Notes under the pieces: model-generated
The model's input: the letters and a program-made list of their open reading frames with translations, nothing else
What the model was told of the DNA's origin: nothing
Databases searched by the model: none
Position numbers and translations under genes: made by a program
In this document: positions 56,930-64,000 of the stretch, one piece after another
How positions within the stretch are numbered: position 1 is the stretch's first letter
Layout: every line of letters begins with the position of its first letter
Source of the DNA: Sweltsa coloradensis
Lineage: Eukaryota > Arthropoda > Insecta > Plecoptera > Chloroperlidae
Direction of reading: 5' to 3'
Length of the DNA stretch: 64,000 bases
Assembly: GCA_024449915.1 (NCBI GenBank)
Contig: JAMZAV010000024.1
Coordinates: 682,001 to 746,000 of the forward strand

Positions 56930-57062
56930 GTAAGTGCTGCGTTAGTGCTGTACGTGCTCTGATTTGAGCGAGCAGCCTTCACAATAAAACATTAATTGGC
57001 GATGTGGCATACTGGACGCCAAGTCCACATCAGAGCACTTACCAGCACTCACGGCACTTACG
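56930..57062. repeat. Imperfect inverted repeat, about 34-bp arms
   Basis: GTAAGTGCTGCGTTAGTGCT continuing to CTGAT (56930-56963) faces ATCAGAGCACTTACCAGCAC continuing to ACTTACG (57029-57062). Both arms also contain short direct words (AGTGCT repeated), so the arms are internally repetitive. The loop of about 65 bases has no tRNA-like box. Confidence 0.7.
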
Positions 57063-57340
57063 TAGGTTTCATTGTGCTGCATGGCGGTCATTGGTCGGCT
57101 TACTAGCAACTAATGTCTTACATACGTATACCATCAGTTCCTTATACCGCCTAAGATATCCATTGACGGGGTTGTTCTTTTGCAACTTGCCCACTGGACA
57201 GGTTACCTACGATCAGCCGATCAGAAGGATGGAGCAAACCAGAACCTCTTCTAATCATCATTATTGTTATTGTTATTGTTTTTTTTATTATTTTTAATCG
57301 TCTAGTTGTCTTTGAAAAAATATTTTAAATAAATGTTGCT

Positions 57341-57342
57341 AT

Positions 57343-57397
<55 letters not shown>

Positions 57398-57583
57398 GTA
57401 TAGTATATTTTATTAGCCTCTTTAGTATAATAATAATAATAATTATTATTATTATTAGGCCTATTATTATTATTATTATTATTGATTCATAGCAGTTGTC
57501 GAAAAAGTTTGCCCCGACTGGGGTTCGAACCCAGAACCTCCGGCTTAACGTGCCATAGCTTTACCAATTAAGCTACCGGGACC
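57341..57583 (-). repeat. tRNA-derived SINE with (AAT)n tail and AAT/ATT palindrome
   Basis: Minus-strand head from 57583: GGTCCCGGTAGCTTAATTGG (A box), GTTCTGGGTTCGAACCCCAG (B box with perfect T stem), then GTCGGGGCAAACTTTTTCG and a tail that becomes (AAT)n at 57484-57462. Left of it are an (AAT)n tract at 57341-57396 and a palindromic AAT-to-ATT switch at about 57427-57458. The would-be anticodon loop is not canonical (no T at position 33), so this is a SINE head, not a tRNA gene. Confidence 0.7.
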
Positions 57584-57770
57584 ACAGAACAAATTTTTAC
57601 GAAACTGCTATTTGTTTGTGACTGTTGACTTTCATGACATAAATCCAACAGAAGACTGCAATGTAGCTGTCAAATCTGAAAGATCGCATGGATAAATTCA
57701 ATCACGTCTCATTTCCCATGAGTTGGGTAGTATAAATATTATTATTTTTTTTTTTTTTTTAAACCCTAAT

Positions 57771-57783
<13 letters not shown>

Positions 57784-57863
<80 letters not shown>
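57784..57863 (+). repeat. (AAT)n microsatellite
   Basis: About 26 AAT triplets, preceded by a T18 run at about 57743-57760. The plus-strand poly-Asn frame is an artefact. Confidence 0.95.
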
Positions 57864-57864
<1 letters not shown>

Positions 57865-58791
57865 TTAATGTATTTATTTATCTGGTTGAAGAGAAAGCCG
57901 AATTTAGGCCAAAGTGACTTCTCTTACTGACCTTACAGTACTACAAGCAACAACAATAAGTAACACCTTGTGTATTTATATAATTGAGTTGAAATTGAGA
58001 CAAATATTCCTTATCTTCGACCCAACCAATCTTTCAGTACAAAGATCAATACTAGGCATTAATAAGGTAAAGACTAAAGAGCTGAGATAACATGAAGATC
58101 CACGTTTGACCGCGTGACCCTACATCTATCAACACGCATCGTATAGCTCTCGAGATAACCATTGCCACTGGCATGAAGCAATGTTGGCATTCAATTGATT
58201 TAAATATGTAGCAGCAATCGGTGACCTAACAATTTGTCGAAATATGAGTAGTTACAACATAAAAACAGTTCAGATTCTTCCAGCAGAGTGAGAGAATGAG
58301 TGACAGATAGAAAAAAAACGCGTAACAAGCCGTAAGTCTGGAAATTGAGCGACTTAAGTTGAGTAAAGGACTTTAGTAAAGTCGCGATTGGAAGTCGCGC
58401 TAGCTACTTCTATCGTACAGTACCGCTACTTTCTTACTAACAGTTTATAACACAACACTAATTTAAAATTCTATTAATACAATACTATAATTTGAGACCA
58501 ATGCATAATGTAACTTGAACATTTTTTTTAGTTTCCTTTATTAATTTATTGTATTTTTTTGTTGTTAAGCAATCAAAGCAAATTATGTAAGATCAAGTTG
58601 ATTTTTGGGAAATCACAGGAACAATAGATTCTTTGAATCAGCTGAATGTGTGCTCTATAATCATTTAAATGGTGTATTTATCGTAAGACCAAGAGTCGGC
58701 AAATTACAACGATCATTCTGTCTTTAATACGCGTTGCCGTTTTGTATTGGGAAGTTACCGATCTCTCAGTTGATTACCAATTATATTATTA
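57864..58791. other. Unassigned stretch
   Basis: AT-rich; a short palindromic word region AGTCGCGATTGGAAGTCGCG lies near 58380-58400. Nothing gene-like. Confidence 0.4.
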
Positions 58792-59565
58792 CTAGGAAAA
58801 CGCTTAAGTCCCGCCGCGTTGTTGGATGAGCGTAATTGGTGCATTGAGCTGCCATGTGTAACGCGGATTTTCTGTTGTTCTGTGAAAAAATTATTGCTTA
58901 GTCGAAGATTTTTTTAAATTAAATTAAATAAAATAAAAAATTAACTTTTTTTTTTAATAAATCGTAATTTAAAAAAAAATAAAAAATCGTAAAATTGCAA
59001 TTTTCACAAGAAATAATTATTCGATTGCGCTCAAATTTAATACGAGTATATAAATTGATGAAATTAAGGTTCTGTGAAAAAATCATTACAATAGGATAAA
59101 GCATGTAGGTGTTATAAGTCAAAGAATTGTTTAAAAAAAGAAAAAACCCGTAAAATTTCGATTTTCATGAGAAAATAATTTTTCGATTACGCTCAAATTT
59201 CACACGAATATCTTAATTCATAAAATTAAGGTTCTGTGAAAAATCATTACGATCGGATAAAGCGTGTAGGTGTTATAAGTCGAAGAAATTTTTAAAAAAT
59301 CGAAAAAAATCGTAAAATTGCGTTTTTTATAAGAAAAATTTCCCGATTGCGCTCAAAAACGTGGCAGTTCTAAGTTCAGAGATTTCGAAGGCCTCCATAA
59401 AATTTCATCGCAATCGGAGTATCGGTTTAGCCGGAATCGTGTTAACAAACACACAAAAATACAAAAAAAAAGAAGAAAAAAAAAAAAAACATTCCGGATT
59501 TTTTTCTCCAGTGTAGTGAAATGGAATCTTCGCTTCGCTCGCTACGCTCGCTACGCTCATCCAAT
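58792..59565 (-). repeat. 0.77 kb dispersed repeat X, copy 2 (inverted)
   Basis: Reverse complement of 26543-27310 over its whole length: CTAGGAAAACGCTTAAGTC, GTTGGATGAGCGTAATTGG, three TTCTGTGAAAAAATCATTAC-type internal units, GGCCTCCATAAAATTTCATC, GGTTTAGCCGGAATCGTG, TTTTTTCTCCAGTGTAGTGA and CGCTACGCTCATCCAAT. The CGCTCGCTACG word is one repeat longer here than in copy 1. No coding sequence. Confidence 0.85.
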
Positions 59566-59896
59566 TAGTACCACTCCAAGGTAGCACTGGAAAATTTGGC
59601 TAGAGAAAACGAAACTTAATAAAATGTACTATTCTCGAGCGTGATATCGATGTGTTAAATGTTGAGCCAATTCTTCCATTTGTTTTTAGTTCAGCTATAA
59701 TTTTAGTTTTATTCGCAAAAATTCCGTCATCAACTCTCAGTGTCCCCTCCTGGAGAATTCTTCCTTTAAAATTCACCAGAATTCTTTTTAATTTTGTAAT
59801 TTCTAATTTTCCGAAAGTCACTTGACTATGGACCAATTTCGCACTTGGCTATGTGTATTCTGTAGAACTCAATCAAACATTCTAAACTCTTCCGAG
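59566..59896. other. Unassigned stretch
   Basis: A minus-strand 78-codon frame (59600-59836) contains FGKLEITKLKRILVNFKGR; it reads protein-like but is not recognised and has no clear splice or start context. Confidence 0.3.
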
Positions 59897-60003
59897 TAGA
59901 ATCTAGGGGAAAACCTTCAGTCAGGATTGCTGTTGACCGGAATTGAACCCGTGACGTCTTGAGTCTCGTAAGTTAGCGATAATTTACTTCCTCGTTTGGC
60001 TTT
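59897..60003 (-). repeat. tRNA-derived SINE fragment, family B
   Basis: GAATCTAGGGGAAAACCTTC, AGTCAGGATTGCTG, TTGACCGGAATTGAACCCGT (reverse B box) and TTGAGTCTCGTAAGTTAGCG match the family order. Confidence 0.6.
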
Positions 60004-60629
60004 TAAAATTTATGAAGATTGTCACATAAGGTGTATTATTAATCATATGAAGATTCCCTTGCCTTTTAACTATTAATCGTTTGGCTACTCCTATGGTGAT
60101 GTAACGTGTCTTTTGTGACCTTGAGTCTAGTTGACAGATTGATACGAAGTGCTACTTGTTTATTCCTAATCTCTTTGTGTACAAGGTTTCATGATGATTT
60201 ACTGTGCGAATTGTTCTCGATTTAACCTGTTGGTTGTAAATAAGCGCGAACCTCATCAAGTTTCAGCCTAAGTGTGTCGCAAGAGTGGTCTCTTGAAGGA
60301 TCGTACAAGTGAGCCAGTTGGCAGTTTGCTCAGCCTACATGTTCCAGGTGGAGGGTAGCATAAAGGAAACGCGTGTGACATGACCCCTTCTTATAGCACA
60401 AAACAGAGATAACAACTTTTATCACCTTGTGTTGACAAATAAAAAACACAGACGAACAACATGACATATGAGGTGTTTCTTTTCACACCACGTAACACAT
60501 CGTCTTGTCAGGTCATATATTTTCAAAACAACATTGAAAATATATTTTTTGAAAATCATTAGTAGTTTATGAGTATGGATAGCATAGATGGAATGTGCAA
60601 GGTCTGTTAGTAGGACTCAACCCACCATT
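60004..60629. other. Unassigned stretch
   Basis: Nothing recognised. Confidence 0.4.
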
Positions 60630-60730
60630 CATCTATCCTTGAGGTACACCTGGATAACATCACGGTCAGGATTGCTGTCCGCTGGAATCTGACCTATTGA
60701 GAGTCTAGTACGCGATGTGATACCTCTTAT
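60630..60730 (-). repeat. tRNA-derived SINE fragment, family B
   Basis: ATCACGGTCAGGATTGCTG, CGCTGGAATCTGACCTATTG and AGAGTCTAGTACGCG follow family B, but the B box has decayed (GAATCTGACC). Confidence 0.45.
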
Positions 60731-61464
60731 CAATATCAGTATCACACACTGGTCCAGACTCCAGACGTCACTACTACCAGAATCAATACAATGCCGACGT
60801 CTTTATGTTAGACACTGATCAACCATCTCCATCTTTCTCACCACGGTCCCATGCACTTCCATGCTTGCTATCTGCTGTTGTTGTTCGATTGCAGAAATTG
60901 TTCACATTGAATAACCCCACACACCATATTATGCACTATATATTTTTTATTTGCTTTTATCCAATATAAACCTTTTACCAAAATAGCTAATCTTTCGTGT
61001 TAAAATTTCAAACGCGACAAACTCTTAAGATTGATGGATCGTTTTATTCTTGGCACATAACAGAAATGCAATTCTAGCATAGTATTTTTGCTGTTGTCGG
61101 AAGAGGGGGTTATTTTAAAAAAAATGAGCTTTGGATTCTGGTATGATAAAATACTATCTTTTAATTTTTGATTTCAACTGTTCCGGGACATTTTAAAATC
61201 TCCCTCATATGTTACTTCTCACATTTATAATAAAAATAAAAAAAATGACTAGAAACACAGTAACCGACAAGCTGCAATAGAAAGAGAACTAAGAGTAGTG
61301 CACAAAGAATTATCGTAGACTTGGTGAACTAAATTAATATTGATAAGGTATTCTTTGTATGCACATGACGTCATATACATTGGTGGGTGACATCAGAGAT
61401 GGCCTTCGTCTTCACAGCGGCCATTTGCATTGCACGTACAACTAGGCATTGTAGTAGACGAACA
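60731..61464. other. Unassigned AT-rich stretch
   Basis: Nothing recognised. Confidence 0.4.
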
Positions 61465-61855
61465 AATAACGTGTGCTTAGACCCACTGCTTCCAAAGTCC
61501 AAACCCGCTTGCGGTAGAAGATTTGTAACTTGTAACTTGTAACTTGTAACTTGTAACTTGAGTCCATCAATTCTTGAAGGTGATTTTGATGGCGTCCTAG
61601 TAACGATGAACACACTAAGGTCTAAGGTTGTGTCAACTTAGTCTTGTTGATACTGGCGTCGACCGGGGTGGATCATGCTCAAACACTTGATCGTTCATTT
61701 CTAGTTGAACTTCTGACATCTGGTTGGCCATTGTTCACTAGCTGACGGTGTCTTTGTTGACTGGAACGACTTGATTCTAAAAAAAAAATAGTATCCCCTA
61801 CACTGAAAATCAATTCTATGACTGAGTTGATCGACTCTAAATACAAATTTATTTA
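61465..61855 (+). repeat. tRNA-derived SINE, family C copy 3, with internal heptamer expansion
   Basis: ACTGCTTCCAAAGTCC and AAACCCGCTTGCGGTAGAAG are a deleted form of the tRNA-like head. Then GTAACTT is repeated five times (61525-61559) where copy 1 has a single related segment, followed by GAGTCCATCAATTCTTG, AGTCTTGTTGATACTGGCG, CACTGAAAATCAATTCTATG and ACTGAGTTGATCGACTCTAA. The family end is retained, with the usual T/A-rich tail. Confidence 0.75.
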
Positions 61856-61924
61856 CTTTTTATATATTTTTAAGAAAGTTTTATTGGTAATGAACATGCC
61901 CAAGCAGAACTCATCAGAAACTAC

Positions 61925-62062
61925 AACTCGATGCAGAGAGGGAAGGTATAGTTGTGAGGAAATACTGACCGGTGAAAACCTTCAGACAGGATTGCCGACG
62001 GCCGGGATCGAACCTGCGGCCTCTCGCTCGTAAGCTTCCTCTATCGGTTGTCTGGGTCCTTA
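61925..62062 (-). repeat. tRNA-derived SINE, family B
   Basis: GGTGAAAACCTTCAGACAGG, ATTGCCGACGGCCGGGATCG, AACCTGCGGCCTCTCGC and CTTCCTCTATCGGTTGTCTG. The reverse B box is GGGATCGAACCTG. A 71-codon plus-strand frame through it ends in the typical SINE-antisense peptide (TAGIEPAASRS) and is not a gene. Confidence 0.65.
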
Positions 62063-62623
62063 TCCGCGTTAATTTCATGCTCGACGATTTCGATGGTTGT
62101 ATAAATAATAATTGATAACTAAGCTTATTTATAAATGTAATTTTCCTAAAGGTAATCCTCTTGTTGTTTTCAGTTCTCCGAAGCGACTCATGGCCTGCTG
62201 ATAGTGATGCTGATCAAACAAGTGAGACAATGACATAACACATGGACTGGCTTGCGGCTCTACCAAGGCACTAGAGAAGAAAAGGTACAAAGGTGACGCA
62301 CACTTCAACGACGAGTCAGTCTTGGCTTCGACGTGTGAACAACTACTTCTCTAGTTTAGTGTCATTGCACTTTAGAGTTTTCAAAACTTATAGATGTCTA
62401 GAAGAATTTAAACTATTTGGTTCACCGTTCGGTCCATCGTAATACAAAATTGTGTGTGTTTTTTTTTAAATTCAATGTCTCCACGGCACTATTAACTATA
62501 CTTAACTAAAAACGTAAAATAAAATTAATAAATGTATTTATTCATTTTCATGAAAATTACAAAAGGGTTCTTGATATAGGCCTATATTTCTTCGAATAAT
62601 TAGTATAAAACACTTATTTTCAG
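62063..62623 (+). other. Upstream region / intron before the candidate transporter exon
   Basis: Contains one plausible acceptor (TTGTTGTTTTCAG at about 62162-62174) followed about 45 bases later by CAAGTGAGA, an acceptable donor. This could be a small 5' untranslated exon, at low confidence. The stretch closes with the better acceptor CACTTATTTTCAG (AG at 62622-62623). Confidence 0.35.
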
Positions 62624-62868
62624 AAGTTCAACGAAATTCTCTACCGGCCATTGAAGGGCAAACTGTCTACACAACAAGGTGTTGTATCTGTCCGACTCGA
62701 TTAAGATCACGACTCTGCAATGGCGATTGAAAACTCGAAGACTAAAGAGAATGGCGCCGAACTAAACTACAGGACTCCTAAGACCGCCGAGGATCTCTAC
62801 GCCAATCATCCGCTGACTGAAGAAACCACTTGCGGGATAGGACCGTTCCGAGCCGCCTGGATGCAAAG
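62624..62868 (+). CDS. First coding exon of a candidate organic anion transporter (OATP/SLCO-like), partial
   Basis: Bounded by an acceptor CACTTATTTTCAG and the donor CAAAG before GTTAGG (GT at 62869). The exon has 96 bases of untranslated leader and an ATG at 62720 in good context (CTGCAATGG). It codes 49 residues plus two bases, so the intron is phase 2. The N-terminus is hydrophilic (MAIENSKTKENGAELNY), then ends in CGIGPFRAAWMQ. OATP proteins, twelve-pass plasma-membrane carriers of organic anions and, in insects, steroid hormones, have a short cytosolic N-terminus followed by a Cys-Gly-x-x-x-(F/P)-x-x-x-W-(L/M)-Q word just before membrane helix 1, which fits. The rest would lie on exons beyond the window. 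The exon is well supported by its signals; the family name rests on one short motif. Confidence 0.55.
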
Positions 62869-64000
62869 GTTAGGGAGAGATTGTCTCACTTCATGCACAC
62901 GCATTTGCAATACGGCATGAAAAACAATTCGGATATAGAACCAGACGGTATGGATGTACTCCATTTTGTACTTTTTCAATCCCCTTAGTTTTTTATCGAG
63001 ATAAAATCACTAAAACCTAAATCTAAAGTGTAAAATATTTCGTCATTCCACGACCATTATATCGGTGGAAAATGTATTAACATTATATAATAATGTAATT
63101 AATTTTATTTAAAATTATGTTATAATATATTCTCGGTAATACGTCGTGTATAAAGAATAATGTAAATTATTCACCACTACGACGCGACGAAACATCCCGT
63201 CAATGTTATAATTTCTCTTCAATTATATCGGGTAAGTATATCATTTGAACTGATATCTATGTCATTATTTATTAGGATAAATATATTATATAAAAAATCT
63301 GTTATTAAGCAGTTATCTGCTCGTATTTTTTAAGATTGTACACATCCAAGTTTTAAGTTGTTCATAAAGGCAGTACTTTATCAGTACGATTGTCGTGAAA
63401 TTTGGAATGAACTTATTTGCTGAATATTTTAATTCTTTAAAATATCTTCAAAACATTAGGAGAAAATATCCAAAAACCTTTAAAAACCTGCTATATGATA
63501 TAATACACTTTTGAGTGCTTAGTTGATGATCCCATATATAAGTTACGACTAACATAGCCACAACGGCCGTTGTTTTTAGATTTCGCAGCTATATTAGCTT
63601 ATAAGCTGAGTATTGGCAACAATTACACATTTCAACATTTTTAATACCGTCTGGCAATGTCTCCTCGACGTAATAAACGCCTACATACAGCTACTACTCT
63701 CGCTCTTCTCGATAAAGTTGTCGTTTCGGTCGATATTGTCGCTTGCCGCTGTTGATCGAATGATGTCACAATCAGTAAACAGACCTTCAGTTTGCTGTTT
63801 GTTGAATAAGGGGTAATATTGCCACCCAACAAAGGTCAGTCAAGTTATTTGTCCAGGAATGATCAATCTTCCTAATTGGCCTACCACGGTTTGTAGCGAT
63901 TCATTGTAACATTTGTTTACACTTTTGTCTCTTCTCCTACTCTAGTTGGTAGTAATATTTATTTTCAATATGCAAATACAATGCATGCATGGTAAACGAT
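62869..64000 (+). other. Presumed intron after the candidate transporter exon
   Basis: AT-rich sequence from the donor at 62869 to the window end. No second exon with a membrane helix was found on the plus strand. A short plus-strand frame at 63613-63816 is unrecognised. Confidence 0.4.

Noticed and set aside
57485..57583. A tRNA gene on the minus strand
   Set aside because: A and B boxes and a T stem are good, but the anticodon loop lacks T33, the acceptor pairs poorly, and an (AAT)n tail follows, as expected for a SINE.
57723..57917. Poly-Asn protein on the plus strand
   Set aside because: Translation of an (AAT)n tract.

Overview
This window looks like intergenic and intronic DNA from an animal nuclear genome, most likely an arthropod and plausibly a hemipteran insect. 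It is AT-rich, has no operon-like gene packing, and has almost no long open reading frames. It is full of short interspersed repeats, minisatellites and (AAT)n/(ATT)n tracts. The organism call is an inference from repeat style, one jockey-like LINE fragment and one candidate transporter exon; no sequence here fixes the species.

Protein-coding content is sparse. The best host-gene evidence is at the right edge: a spliced-looking first coding exon (62624-62868, + strand) whose N-terminus resembles organic anion transporting polypeptides, followed by intron to the end of the window. Two weaker orphan exon candidates lie on the minus strand at 6340-6501 and 33451-33530. A 5'-truncated, frameshifted non-LTR reverse transcriptase occupies about 3906-5333.

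Repeats make up the rest. One dispersed family of about 270-300 bp (here 'family A', recognised by CCGGCACCTCCACC and GTCCGTCCGTC) occurs about 16 times on both strands. Several tRNA-derived SINE families occur: minus-strand copies with CCTTCAG..AGGATTGCCGG (family B), three plus-strand copies ending ACTGAGTGGGTAGACTCTAA (family C), and a foldback pair with a readable cloverleaf at 40262-40560. A 4.3 kb satellite of about 140-bp units (16588-20880) changes orientation twice. Other arrays are 50 bp x 6 (10433-10727), 26 bp x 9.6 (21838-22089), 73 bp x 8 (38407-39000) and 33 bp x 10 (51701-52035). A 0.77 kb repeat occurs twice in opposite orientation, 31 kb apart (26543-27310 and 58792-59565).

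The most unusual items are: a 300-bp element at 40975-41274 with perfect 65-bp inverted repeats, an exact 13-bp target duplication and a hammerhead-ribozyme-like core (two diverged relatives in the window); the orientation-switching satellite; the inverted tRNA-like pair and its deleted relative inside the satellite; a palindromic element around a tRNA T-arm at 43155-43306; and the 73-bp array that is open in three minus-strand frames. No CRISPR, prokaryotic or viral gene system was found.
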